A stretch of 36,028 bases of DNA, taken from assembly GCA_031276865.1 (NCBI GenBank), contig JAISMF010000079.1, positions 1-36,028 of the forward strand, in the 5' to 3' direction. Below, piece after piece: positions 7,882 through 17,117 of this stretch. Each line of letters starts with the position of its first letter. Position 1 is the stretch's first letter. Below the pieces are notes generated by a model. It was not told the origin of the DNA and did no database searches. It saw only the letters and a program-made list of their open reading frames with translations. The DNA comes from Deltaproteobacteria bacterium (GTDB lineage: Bacteria > Desulfobacterota > Desulfarculia > Adiutricales > Adiutricaceae). A program made the translations under genes and the position numbers.

Positions 7882-10800
7882 ATGAACCGCCGTAACGCGA
7901 CGGCCTTGTGCCTCCCCCAGTGCCTCTTCGTCACCCTGGCCTTCATGTCCGCCGCCGTCCTGGTCTGCCTTCTTCTCCGGCATAACCATTTAGAGGCGAT
8001 ACCTCTGAGCCTGGAGCCTGGAATAGAGCGCATGGCGGCTTCCCTCCAAACGGAGTTGCGGGATCCCGGACCGGCCCTGGAGGCCGCCGCCGCCCGGGCC
8101 GCCGCCATGCTGGACGCCGGGGAGAGCCGGGCGGAGGCGATAGCCAGCGCCCGGGAAGCCGCGGAGATCATTCGGGCCGGCTACGGCGGCGTCTCGCCGG
8201 TGCGCGGGATCGATGGCTTGATCCAAGGGGAGTTCTTTCGGGGCCTGGACGCGGACGAGGCGTCCAGGCCCTCCGACTTCACGGGTAGCGAGTGGTTCAA
8301 GGAGGCCCTCGCCGACGGCCGGGGGGAGCCCTCGCCTCCCTACGTGGATCCGGAAACCGGGATCGTTTTGATCTCCTCGGTGCGAAAAATTACGGGGGCC
8401 TCCGGAGTGATCCACGGCTATCTCTGCGCCCATCTCTCCCTCTCCCCCATACGCAACCTCGCGGACGGCCTCAAGGCCGGCCGCGAGAGCCGGGCCCTCA
8501 TCCTGGACGGGGAGGAGAGGATTCTGGCGGGAGCGGGCGAGCCCGGGACGCTTTCCCCCCTCTCCTCTTTGGGCGGGACCTTTCCGGAATTGGAAAGAAC
8601 CCTGAAGGAGGGCGGGTCCCTTCCTTTGACCGAGGCCGTCTTGGGCGACGGGGAAAAGGTCCGTTTGTGTTTAAGGGAGCTTAAAAACGGCTGGCGGGCG
8701 GGTTTCATCCTCCCGGAGGACGCGTCCTCGACCTATCTTTTACCCGGCGTCTTGATCATCGCCCTCGGCCTTTTATGCGCTTTCGCCGCGTCTTTGATGT
8801 TCGTCCGCTTGGCCCGGCGAAAGGCGGACGGGGATCGCGCTTTGGAAGGCCTTTCGAAGGAAAGCTTTTTCGGGATCGCCCTGTCGGCGGAGGATGTCCG
8901 CGATTTAAGCGCCCTTCTCGCGGGAAGCCCGGGACTCGTCCCCGGGGACAAGGTCCGGGCGCTGAGCCTGAGGCGCGCGGCGGAGAGGCTCCTTTCCGCC
9001 TGGAAGGTTTTTTATGGAAGTTTAGAGGGAAGGCGCCCCGTCTTCAAGCCCGTCCCAGGCTCCTACGCCCTGTCGTCTTTATTGCGGGACGTTTTAGAGA
9101 CCTTCGCCTTGAATCCCAAAGCGGATCGCTCCGCCCTCGCGGTTTTCGTCGATCGCCGCCTTCCCGCGCGCTTCCAGGGCGACGCGACCCTCGCGAGGCG
9201 GCTTTTCGTCCAGCTCCTCGCCTTCGTCCTGAAAAACTCCCCTTCCGGCCGGGTGTCCCTTTCGCTTACGGGACGCTGGAAAAAAGACGGGGCGGAGGTG
9301 TTCTTGGAAGTCGGAGTCGGGGAATCGGATTTGGATCCGGAAAACCGGGAGTGGGGCTTTGTTCCGAAAAAGCGGGTCGAAGACGATGAAGGCGGGAAAA
9401 ACGACCGCGGCGAGCGAGACGGCGGAGGGGAATCCGGCCCGCGGGAAAAGGATCTTTTTTCACCCGCCTCCGGCGGAAAAGCCACGGATACGGCCGCCCT
9501 TGAAAGCCTCGCGGCTCTTTTGGGGGGGGAACTTAGGGTGTTTCGGGGAAACGGGAAGGGGCTGTTTTTAAGAGCCACCTTTCCCCAGGCGGCGGAGGGG
9601 GACTCCCCCTTCGCCGCCGTGCTGGATCCGGAAACGAAAAAGGTCCTCCTCTTGGAGGACGACCGGGATCTGTCCCGCTCCCTGAAGCGCAGCTTTGAAA
9701 ACCTGGAGACGGATTTAACCGTCGCGCAAAGCGAGGATGAGTTTCTCCGGCTAACGGAAGAGGAAAGCTTCACCCACGTCCTCATCCGCGACGCCCTCTC
9801 CTCCGGAACCCTTGAGATTTTGGAGGGGCTGGAAGACGCGCCCCCCGCGGCCGTCTACGGAACCATCAAGAGGGAAAGATTCCGCTCCTTTCTGCCCCTT
9901 CCCCTCTACTCGCTCCCCCTCGCCCTTTTTTTAAACGGCTCTGTCGTGAACGACACGGACGAAACCCGTGAACGCCCCCTCTTTTCCGGCTTCAGGGTGC
10001 TGACGGCGGAGCGCCGCGCGGCGGAGCTCCGCCGCCACGCGGCCCTCCTTAAGACCATGGGCGTCCAGACGGATTGCGCCTCCTCCGCCGCCGAAGCCCT
10101 CGCGCTCCTCAGCCGCTGGCGTTACGATCTGGTTTTGTTGGACAGCCTGATGCCGGGAATGGACGGCGTGGAGGCGGTGAAGATCATTCGGGGCATGGAG
10201 GGTGGGAGGTTCAGCGGGCTGCCCGTCATCGCCTTGGCGGATCCCTCCGAAGAGGGGCTCGGCGCCTTCCCTTCCCGGGGTTTCAACGGCTTCCTCACCC
10301 GGCCCTTGAGCGGAAAGGCCCTCGCCCATGTTTTACGGCGCTGGCTACCCCCCTCCGGAGGCTTCCGGAGGGAACCCTCCGGAAGTTCGCGGGGGGAGCC
10401 CGCCTTAGGGGAGGCGGACGCCGGGGCCCCCCCCCCTCTCCGGAGCCGGAACGGCCCCCGGGCGGGGACGGCGGGGGAAGACCCCCTTCCCCCCCGCCCG
10501 GGGGCCCGCGCCCTGGTGGTGGACGACCTCCCCACCAATCTGGAAGTGGCCGGAGCGACCTTGGCGGAGCTGGGCTGCCGGGTGGACTCCGCGGCCTCCG
10601 GCCCCGAGGCTTTGGAGATGATAAAAAGCCGCCCCTACGACATCGTCTTTTTGGATCACATGATGCCGGAGATGGACGGGATGGAGTGTTTGGGGATCAT
10701 CCGCTCCATGGAGGACGGGCGCTTTAAGGAGCTCCCCGTGGTGGCGCTCACCGCCAACACCGTCCGGGGCGCCCGGGAAAAATTCCTCGCGGGCGGCTTT

Positions 10801-12015
10801 AACGAATACATCCCCAAACCCGTGGAGCCGGAGCTTTTGGAGGGGGCGCTGCGGCGACTCCTCCCCGATGATTCCGCCATCGCCCCGGAAAGCGGGGTCC
10901 CGTTTACGGAGTCCCCGGAAGAGGGGGGGCGTGTTCCGGAGTCCCTGAAAAACCCTTCCGCCGATCCGGAAAAGCTTAAGGAGGCTTTCGGAAAGGCTTC
11001 CTTCGTTTCCGCGAGTCCGCCGGAGGACGCCCTAGGCGGGACTCCGCAAGACCCGGCGAACGTGAACTTCCAGGAGGGCGCCCGCGCCACCCGCTCCCGG
11101 AAGGGTTACCGCCGGGTGCTGAAAGTCTTTCTTCATGAAGCCCCGCGCTGGAGAGAGGAGCTTTCAGCCGCGGAGTCCCCGCGGCCTTTCAGGGCTTCCG
11201 CTTGGGAGGCGCTCTTTTCCGACATGGAGAGCTCGGCGGCGATTATCGGCGCCTCCGGCCTCGGAGCCTTAGTTTCCCGCGTCCGGAAGATGGCCGAAAG
11301 CGAGGCCCCTTCTTTAAAAGAGGAGCTGTCGCGCCTTAAGGAGACGCTTTCCGGCGTGGAGGCACGGGCGAAGGAGTATCTCGCCTTGGAGGAGGCGACG
11401 GCGCCCGCGAGGGAAAGCGCGGCGGAGACCGGCGTCACCCCCGGGGAAACGGAAGGTTCGGGCGAAAGGGAAGGGGAGGCGGCGGACGTCCCGAAGGGCG
11501 TGAAAGCGAAAGCCCGCGGGTGGGCGGAAAAGGAGGGGGAGAAGGAGGACGGGGAAAGGGCGCCGGCGCGAGGAGAATCCGTCGGGACGCCGGAGTCGGC
11601 GTCCGCGGGAGTTCCGCGGGGAGCCGCGGAGGACGGAGAGGATGATCCCCGGGGGGATCCGACCGAGAGGCTCTCGGAAATCGACTTCCAGGCGGGGCTG
11701 GAAAGATGCCGGGGGAAAAGGGACCGCTACGCTAAACTCCTAAACGTCTACCGGGAGGATTTAACCGGCTGGATCAAGCTTCTTACGGAGCTCCCGGAAA
11801 AAGCGGAGCCGGATTTAAAAGAACTCGTCATAATTTTCCACTCCATGAAGAGCGCCTCCGCCTCCGTGGGGGCGGAGGCGCTCTCCAGGGAGGCTAAACT
11901 GCTGGAGGGCGCCGGCCGCGGCGGGGACCTTCCCTATATCGCCGCGAACCGGGAAAAGTGCCTGAGGGTTCTGGAAAGTCAGCTGGAAAGGCTGAATCGA
12001 TACCTCGAGAGCTGA
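7882..12015 (+). CDS. Membrane sensor hybrid protein: dCache, pseudo-kinase, three receivers, two Hpt
   Basis: A 1377-residue two-component protein. A transmembrane segment near residues 12-32 and another near 285-310 bracket a periplasmic dCache-like sensor (W138-F, then PYVDPETG). The kinase core follows but is degenerate. The H-box reads ALSAEDVR with Ala336 where His belongs, the N-box reads LLAFVLKNSP with Phe448 for Asn, and the G boxes are unrecognisable. Receiver 1 (588 to ~690) keeps LEDD but has Arg636 at the phospho-acceptor site. Receiver 2 (704 to ~815) has D754 but lacks the acidic pair and has Arg807 for Lys. Receiver 3 (877 to ~990) is canonical: D881, D882, D925, T957, K979. 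An Hpt-like domain (~1075-1165) has Ser1113 for His; the C-terminal Hpt has His1320. Acidic linkers separate domains. Phosphate must probably come from another kinase or from the Hpt. Confidence 0.85.
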   Translation: MNRRNATALCLPQCLFVTLAFMSAAVLVCLLLRHNHLEAIPLSLEPGIERMAASLQTELRDPGPALEAAAARAAAMLDAGESRAEAIASAREAAEIIRAGYGGVSPVRGIDGLIQGEFFRGLDADEASRPSDFTGSEWFKEALADGRGEPSPPYVDPETGIVLISSVRKITGASGVIHGYLCAHLSLSPIRNLADGLKAGRESRALILDGEERILAGAGEPGTLSPLSSLGGTFPELERTLKEGGSLPLTEAVLGDGEKVRLCLRELKNGWRAGFILPEDASSTYLLPGVLIIALGLLCAFAASLMFVRLARRKADGDRALEGLSKESFFGIALSAEDVRDLSALLAGSPGLVPGDKVRALSLRRAAERLLSAWKVFYGSLEGRRPVFKPVPGSYALSSLLRDVLETFALNPKADRSALAVFVDRRLPARFQGDATLARRLFVQLLAFVLKNSPSGRVSLSLTGRWKKDGAEVFLEVGVGESDLDPENREWGFVPKKRVEDDEGGKNDRGERDGGGESGPREKDLFSPASGGKATDTAALESLAALLGGELRVFRGNGKGLFLRATFPQAAEGDSPFAAVLDPETKKVLLLEDDRDLSRSLKRSFENLETDLTVAQSEDEFLRLTEEESFTHVLIRDALSSGTLEILEGLEDAPPAAVYGTIKRERFRSFLPLPLYSLPLALFLNGSVVNDTDETRERPLFSGFRVLTAERRAAELRRHAALLKTMGVQTDCASSAAEALALLSRWRYDLVLLDSLMPGMDGVEAVKIIRGMEGGRFSGLPVIALADPSEEGLGAFPSRGFNGFLTRPLSGKALAHVLRRWLPPSGGFRREPSGSSRGEPALGEADAGAPPPLRSRNGPRAGTAGEDPLPPRPGARALVVDDLPTNLEVAGATLAELGCRVDSAASGPEALEMIKSRPYDIVFLDHMMPEMDGMECLGIIRSMEDGRFKELPVVALTANTVRGAREKFLAGGFNEYIPKPVEPELLEGALRRLLPDDSAIAPESGVPFTESPEEGGRVPESLKNPSADPEKLKEAFGKASFVSASPPEDALGGTPQDPANVNFQEGARATRSRKGYRRVLKVFLHEAPRWREELSAAESPRPFRASAWEALFSDMESSAAIIGASGLGALVSRVRKMAESEAPSLKEELSRLKETLSGVEARAKEYLALEEATAPARESAAETGVTPGETEGSGEREGEAADVPKGVKAKARGWAEKEGEKEDGERAPARGESVGTPESASAGVPRGAAEDGEDDPRGDPTERLSEIDFQAGLERCRGKRDRYAKLLNVYREDLTGWIKLLTELPEKAEPDLKELVIIFHSMKSASASVGAEALSREAKLLEGAGRGGDLPYIAANREKCLRVLESQLERLNRYLES

Positions 12016-12078
12016 CCTCCAGGCGGGAAGAAGCGCTGGAAAAAAGCGGCGGAAAAAACGCCTTGGAAAAGAAACCGC

Positions 12079-12096
12079 CCGGGTTTGAAAACCCGG
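12079..12096 (+). terminator. Possible terminator hairpin after the sensor gene
   Basis: CCGGGTTT and AAACCCGG form an 8-bp stem with almost no loop, 64 bases after the stop at 12015. No U-run follows, so it is at best a weak or factor-dependent terminator. Confidence 0.35.
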
Positions 12097-12761
12097 TCGG
12101 TGAGGGGTGGAGTTCCTCTTTTCCGGCGAGGCTTGTTTTTTCCTCTTGAGACCGCGTTAGTTGTATTGTTTATAATTAGAATGAATTAAAGCTGAATATC
12201 CTTTCAGATCGCTCTCTTTAACAGTGTCGCGACTCTGTCGCGGCTCAGTGGAAACGTCCTATTTTTCGGCCTTCTTTCCCGGTTTTCCAACCGGCTTCGC
12301 CGTTAGGGGCGCCTTTCAGGGCTCTTTCCCCCTTTCCTGAGTTTTTCTTGCGAAGGCGACGGGCGCGCCCAGCATCTCGAGCGGTTTAATCCGACGCGCC
12401 GCGCGTCCGGAAATCCGGACGTGTCGCCGCCTAAGTTAGGCTGGAATCGCGGCTCGGATATCCCTGATATTGTCTGAAGCGGATCTAGTCGCGGCCCGTA
12501 AGGGTCGACGGTTAGCGTGATCATGGCCGTCTATGCTCGAGACTATATCTTGTGTGGCGTAGCCGCTTTTCGATAAGACGTTTAGAAAGTCTATAGCGCT
12601 TGCCGGCGGCGTGACCGGAGGGGAGTCGCTCAGGTCTTTCCGGCTGGCTCTCAAGCCGCCTACGCGCGTGTTGACGATTTTCTCCGGCGAAAGCCCCATC
12701 ATGTAGGCGTTCATGATTTAAGTCGGCGCCTTTCCGGAAACGTCTCGGACCCGAGCGTCCA
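12097..12761. other. Non-coding region left of the first MITE-like element
   Basis: A minus-strand open frame at 12436-12714 (92 codons, beginning MNAYMMGLSPEKIVNTRVGG) has protein-like composition, and I cannot assign it to a family. It lacks a clear ribosome site and may be the remnant of a gene disrupted by the adjacent element. Nothing else is supported here. Confidence 0.35.
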
Positions 12762-12769
12762 GACTCGGT

Positions 12770-12980
12770 GGGTTTGTCCGCGATATGATGTAGTGGAAAA
12801 GATACAGTATTAAATTTTAAGTGTTAACCTATATCACACAGCAAATTAAATGTTAAATCAATGCGATCGAAAGACTAAAATTCAGATATAAATAGATTCA
12901 CATAAAATTTAAAAAATTAATTTACCGTTAAACAACAATACTTCGCATAAATTATCCCACATCATATTGCGGACAAACCC
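12770..12980. mobile_element. MITE-like element, copy 1 (211 bp)
   Basis: The left end (12770-12791, GGGTTTGTCCGC then GATATGATGT) is the inverse of the right end (12959-12980) over 22 bases with one mismatch. The interior is AT-rich with no gene. Eight bases outside the left end, GACTCGGT (12762-12769), match eight outside the right end, GACTCAGT (12981-12988), with one change: an aged 8-bp target duplication. The same element recurs in opposite orientation at 13378-13594. Size and lack of coding fit a miniature inverted-repeat element moved in trans by an unseen transposase. Confidence 0.85.
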
Positions 12981-13377
12981 GACTCAGTTGGAGCGAAACT
13001 AAAATCTTTTGGTCGCGGTTCTTCTCGGACGTTAAACACTGAACCGCGTCGAACCTGTTTTTAGCCAAATCCAAAAGGAGTTTGAAAGGGGGCGTGGTCG
13101 CGGGGCGCGAGCCGCGAAGCCCCTTCACCGAGAAAAGGCGGAGAGTGGCCTGACTTGACGTCGGTTTTCCCGCTAGGCGCGCTTTTAACGCGCCTTGGCG
13201 TTCACAACCACGATCTCTCACGCCCGTTTTTGAAAAAAACATCCTGAAGCGGCACTCAGTAGACCCCGGCGCTCTTCATCACTATCGAGTCGGGGTTTCC
13301 ACGTGCGATCCAGTCACGAAGTTCTTTCAAGCAGCCTGGAAGAGTGTTCGCTTCCAGCAACTCGGTAGCACGATCGC
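12981..13377. other. GC-rich segment between the two MITE-like copies
   Basis: This ~400-bp stretch differs in composition from the flanking elements. On the minus strand, 13257-13377 reads as an open stretch ending DWIARGNPDSIVMKSAGVY then stop. It looks like the C-terminus of a real protein cut off at the edge of element copy 2. I cannot name its family. The longer minus-strand frame at 12952-13242 starts inside copy 1 and is not supported. Confidence 0.35.
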
Positions 13378-13594
13378 GGGTTTGTCCGCGATATGATGTG
13401 GAATAATTTATAAAAAGTTTTGTTGTTTAAAAGGTAAATTAATATTTTAATATTGTGTGATTATATTTATGCCTGAATTTCTTAATTTTAGTCTATAGAT
13501 CGTATCGATTAAACTTTTAGCGTTCCGCATGATATATGTGAAAACTTGAAATTTTGTACCGTATCTTTTCTATTACATCATATCTGACAAACTC
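13378..13594. mobile_element. MITE-like element, copy 2 (217 bp, inverted relative to copy 1)
   Basis: It starts with the same 22-base end as copy 1 (13378-13399) and finishes with a degenerate inverse (13575-13594). Its interior matches the reverse complement of copy 1 along its length. Shared words include ATAATTTAT, GTTGTTTAA and TAAATTAAT near one end and GTATCTTTTC near the other. No clear target duplication flanks it, so this copy is older, deleted at its right end, or arose by rearrangement. Confidence 0.8.
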
Positions 13595-14477
13595 AAAGAA
13601 ACGCTCGAACGTTATTGTTACGCTTAAGGATGATAATTTTAAAATATTATTTTCAGCCGCGTCCATTTTTTTTTAGAAGTGTCCAAAAATAAAATTCCTT
13701 AAAATTAAAATTATTCCTACGCGCCGGACAAAGCCATAAAAAGGGATAAAAAATAAATGTTATCAAAAAAACGTGACGAAACTGAAATTTTTTACTATTA
13801 TTTTTGAAATTTTCGTTTCCCGATACTCAAAAACTTTTTTTATGATCGGGGAAAATATGTCTTGACAAACCTTTTACATTTTTCTATGATGACAAAATCA
13901 AGAAGGGAAAATTTTTACATTCACGCTGGTGAAAAATTTATTCATCTCTCCTTTTTCTTGTCGTCGCATAAGGAAAATAGTTATAATAATAGCGAAAAAG
14001 CGCGTTCGTTATTTACCAGGCTTGTTTTCAGTTAAACCGCCACGTTTGATGACGAAAAAAGCCAATTCGTAAACCAGCTTCAGGATTATCATAGTCTTTA
14101 ACTCTTTAATTAAACAAGCCCTATTGTTTACCGCTAAGTCGTCATATATATATAGTTTCTTAAACCGCGGTCGGCGGGAGCCGGACTGTCCAGTCTTCCT
14201 CGCCACATTATAGAGCGTTCGATAATTTAATTAATGATGACGTCGTCTTATTGATGGAAACCGGGTCTATCAGCTTGTAAACTTTCATCGGCTCCAGAGT
14301 TTCATCCCAGAGTTTTATAAATGATCGCTCTTAGAACATTTAAGATCCATAAACATGTCATGGCCGCTTTTCAGGCGCGCGATTTCTTGACGATTTATCC
14401 ACACCCGTCCGGACTGACAATAAAAGTGGATTATTATTTTAAATTATAAATTTTATATTTTATATAAAATACCACTA
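13595..14477. other. AT-rich region with decayed minus-strand coding
   Basis: Mostly non-coding and AT-rich. On the minus strand between about 14400 and 14009, short open pieces in different frames (for example EIARLKSGHDMFMDLKCSKS, then MKVYKLIDPVSINK, then a 65-codon piece) follow one another. This looks like a frameshifted old gene I cannot identify. Confidence 0.3.
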
Positions 14478-14704
14478 GTACTCAGTCAGGCACATAAATG
14501 TAGAAAATATAATTCATCTTTATATCAATTTAGTTGAAATTAATGATCATATGGTTGAGGAGATAGGTAAACTACGATTTTACTTATAGTATTAGCGGAA
14601 TTTTATGTGGCTGGCAGGGAAACACTTCAAACTGTGCACTGCGCAGTTGTTAACAAGAGGTCACAATCAAAAAAATATCCTCATTTGTCAGCCTGACTGA
14701 GTAC
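14478..14704. mobile_element. Small inverted-repeat element (about 225 bp)
   Basis: GTACTCAGTCAGGC at 14478-14491 is repeated as its exact inverse, GCCTGACTGAGTAC, at 14691-14704. Similarity continues more loosely inward (AAATG on both sides). If the element proper is CTCAGTCAGG to CCTGACTGAG, it is flanked by TA on both sides, the target pattern of IS630/Tc1-mariner transposition. The interior is AT-rich and codes for nothing visible. It is unrelated in sequence to the elements at 12770 and 13378. Confidence 0.75.
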
Positions 14705-14863
14705 CTGCGTTCCAAACACGGGATCAGCTCTCCAAAATATTGGCTAAAGCCGGCATATATTCAAGCTTTTAGAGGCCCCGCACCAAAACCACATAGAAAG
14801 ACCCTATCTGAGAATTGGCAGCGATATTATCTGACTTCATACTATTTATCGAAATTAATCTAA
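14654..14863 (+). pseudogene. Possible gene remnant without a start codon
   Basis: An open stretch of 69 codons runs from a stop at 14651 to TAA 14861-14863. It includes SSFVSLTEYLRSKHGI, then YIQAFRGPAPKPHRKTLSEN. The arrangement faintly resembles the N-terminus of FRG-domain proteins, but no ATG, GTG or TTG is present and the 5' part overlaps the inverted-repeat end at 14691. I regard it as a relic or chance frame. Confidence 0.2.
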
Positions 14864-15223
14864 CTAATGACCTATATATTGGGTTAGAAAAAAGGCGGAA
14901 TTATATTTAGGATGCTAGTGATAAAATACATATAAAAAAATAAAATTACATATAAATTAGCGAACTTTAAATTATATTTAGCCCCCCCGAATCCATCCAC
15001 GGGGTAACAGTCTTAAAGGAAGCCCGTGGGCGTACCCTCGCTAATTTAACGATGGAGCCCAGGGATGGCGGGCATTTTGATAGTTCGGCCCTCGGCCGAC
15101 GCGCCCCGCTTCAGCCTCGTTTGCAAAAGACCACCGGCCCTCTAGCGACAAGTTTCACACCTAACCGTTTTTTAGCCCGTCTCCCGACCATCCGCTAAAA
15201 GACCGCCTCGCCTGACATGGTCC
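14864..15223. other. Intergenic region, AT-rich then GC-rich
   Basis: AT-rich until about 14980, then an abrupt change to GC-rich sequence that leads into the duplicated flank of the Rpn-type gene. I see no gene here. Confidence 0.4.
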
Positions 15224-15413
15224 GGCGTTTCCACCGACCCCGGGGTTCCGGGGATCCCGCCTCTTGACCCGCGGGGTGTGAAACGCTATTCTTATCAGGC
15301 GGGCGGGGTCCACGGCGCCGTTGGTCCATTCTCGCCGCTCTCTTGAGCGCCCCGTTTAGCTGGACGCCCGGAGGCCGCCCGCCCCGGCGCGTCCTTGGTT
15401 CGCTTCACCGCGG
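15224..15413. repeat. Upstream flank of the Rpn gene, copy 1 of a duplicated segment
   Basis: This segment recurs at 16917-17104 with scattered changes. Shared words include GCGTTTCCACCG, AAACGCTATTCTTATCAGGC and GTCCTTGGTTCGCTTC. It lies directly upstream of the Rpn-type gene in one place and of its decayed copy in the other, so the duplicated unit covered regulatory flank plus gene. Confidence 0.85.
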
Positions 15414-15467
15414 GCGGAGCGGTTCGACCGCTTCAAATATTAACTTTATCACCAAAGGCGCGGAACC

Positions 15468-16433
15468 ATGACCCAATCCCACGATAAGAAAAGCCGTGAC
15501 AACTACATGGACATGGCCTGGAAATGGATCGTTATATTCATGATGGAGGCGTTTTTTGAGTTTTTCCGCCCCGATGTGGCCGAACTCATAGCCAACTCGC
15601 CCCGGGTTACTTACGCCATGGATAAGTCGCTCCCCTTATTGGGAGCGGATTCGTCTAGAGGCGAGCGGCGTCCGGATGTCGTAATCACCATCGCCCCGCT
15701 GGATAACGGTAAATCGTACGTAACTTACTTTGTCGAACTGCAGCAGGAAAAGGATCCACACTTGGACGAAAGGACTGAAGAATACTACGTGCGCCTCCGC
15801 TCCAGATATCCCGGCGATACGATCCGCGGCTTCGTCATTTGCACCGGCCACGATAATGAGGGGGATTACCTATTTTGCGCGAAAGATAACAAGGAAATCG
15901 TAACCACCTTCAAAATTTGGGCGGTCAATGTCAGCCGCTTCGAACTGGAGGATCTCGCGGCGGACGACCGCCCTTTCGCCTGCGTCCTGTACATAGCCCG
16001 CTTGGCGTACGGCGCGGGTCGGGACACGGCCTCGCGGAAGAAAATCGCGGAAAAGGTGGTTAAGTTTCTGAAAGGTAAGAAGCTTTCCAAAAATAACATG
16101 TCCGCCTGCCTCACCTTTGCTTATCAATTGTTGAGGCTTCAGACCATGGACGTCAACGATAAGTTGAGGAAGGAGTACGAAATGTTGATTACAGATCGCA
16201 AGCGTATGGTTGTTGAGCAGATACGGGAGGAAGGCCTGTTGCAAGGCTGGGAGGAAGGTCAGGAGAAAGGCCGGAAGGAAGGTCTAGAGGAAGGCGATCT
16301 CAAAGCACGCCAGGCGATCGCCATGAAGATGTTGGCCATGGAACTGCCATTGGACGCCATCGTCAAGGCCTGCGGGTTACCGGAGCGAGAGGTTTTCGCC
16401 CTTCAAGACGGGTTGGCGAGGCAGAAATCCTAG
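15468..16433 (+). CDS. Rpn-family PD-(D/E)XK nuclease / putative transposase-like protein
   Basis: The family (PDDEXK_2-type, recombination-promoting nucleases) includes DNA endonucleases that stimulate RecA-independent recombination. The 321-residue protein has the expected core: Asp70 in RRPDVVITI and Glu90-x-Gln92 in YFVELQQE, with the Gln usual for this family. The C-terminus has the typical run of four-residue units (EEGQ, EKGR, KEGL, EEGD) followed by ARQAIAMKMLAMELPLD and ACGLPEREVFAL, a helix and helix-turn-helix-like tail. The ATG at 15468 is followed by a normal N-terminus. The gene stands alone, and a decayed duplicate lies 0.7 kb downstream. It appears intact. Confidence 0.85.
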   Translation: MTQSHDKKSRDNYMDMAWKWIVIFMMEAFFEFFRPDVAELIANSPRVTYAMDKSLPLLGADSSRGERRPDVVITIAPLDNGKSYVTYFVELQQEKDPHLDERTEEYYVRLRSRYPGDTIRGFVICTGHDNEGDYLFCAKDNKEIVTTFKIWAVNVSRFELEDLAADDRPFACVLYIARLAYGAGRDTASRKKIAEKVVKFLKGKKLSKNNMSACLTFAYQLLRLQTMDVNDKLRKEYEMLITDRKRMVVEQIREEGLLQGWEEGQEKGRKEGLEEGDLKARQAIAMKMLAMELPLDAIVKACGLPEREVFALQDGLARQKS

Positions 16434-16916
16434 TAGGCCCGCCTCAACCGCCTTTAGATTCGGGGGAGTTGCTAACCGGCTCCAGCCGTCCGTCTCCTTT
16501 GCGTTTCCAACTCGGCCTTACTCCGGAAACGTCTCATTGGAGAGCCTCGCTCTCAGCGAGGTCACCATAGGTGGTCGATACCGACCCTCTTGTCCTAACG
16601 ATCCGTTTCGTAATTTACCGCTGTTCACATAAGGTGCGTGCCAGGCAGGTGAACGCTCCGCATGCGGAGAGGCTATTTTTTTCATTCGCGCGAGGGAAAA
16701 ATAACATTAGAGGGAACCCTTGAGCGAATTCCTTGATATTTTCACGATGTAATCCCCTAGTAATAGATATTTTTATAATTCACTGTCATTGTTTTCCGCT
16801 TCCGCCTCGTTTTAAAATGATCTACCTGACCATGGGCTTCGCTTGCCCCATAAGCGTTTGTCGAAAAGTCCACTGACGCTCCCCACTTAACGAAAACCCT
16901 TGGCCCGCTCAATTAA
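16434..16916. other. Intergenic region between Rpn gene copies
   Basis: No gene is supported. It contains a short hairpin, CCTCGCT/AGCGAGG, near 16545-16561 and the terminator-like palindrome described separately. Confidence 0.45.
16656..16682 (+). terminator. Terminator-like palindrome with T-run
   Basis: CTCCGCATGCGGAG is a perfect 14-base palindrome, followed six bases later by ATTTTTTT. It could end transcription of the Rpn-type gene on the plus strand, although it lies 220 bases past the stop and the palindrome has no true loop. Confidence 0.4.
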
Positions 16917-17104
16917 GCGTTTCCACCGCCTCCCAAAATCCAGGGATCCACTCCCTTGACCTGCGGGGGTGTAAAACGCTATTCTTATCAGGCGGCCTTG
17001 TTCCACGCCGCCGCCGCTCCATTATCGCCGCTCCTTTGAGCGTCCCGTTCAGCGGGACGCCTTAAGGCCGATCGCCCCGGCTCGTCCTTGGTTCGCTTCC
17101 CCGC
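16917..17104. repeat. Upstream flank of the decayed Rpn copy, copy 2 of a duplicated segment
   Basis: It matches 15224-15413 with substitutions and small gaps. It runs directly into the decayed gene, with about 345 bases of the copy-1 layout (end of flank plus first ~290 bases of the gene) missing at the junction. Confidence 0.85.
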
Positions 17105-17117
17105 TTAATGATGGCCA

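Noticed and set aside
9063..9785. 240-codon minus-strand frame inside the sensor gene
   Set aside because: Ser/Arg-rich shadow of the plus-strand coding sequence, with no ribosome site or domain.
12016..15467. tRNA or structured RNA gene in the long non-coding region
   Set aside because: I looked for T-loop-like GTTCGAATC words and cloverleaf-sized inverted repeats and found none. The strong inverted repeats there are element ends about 215 bp apart.
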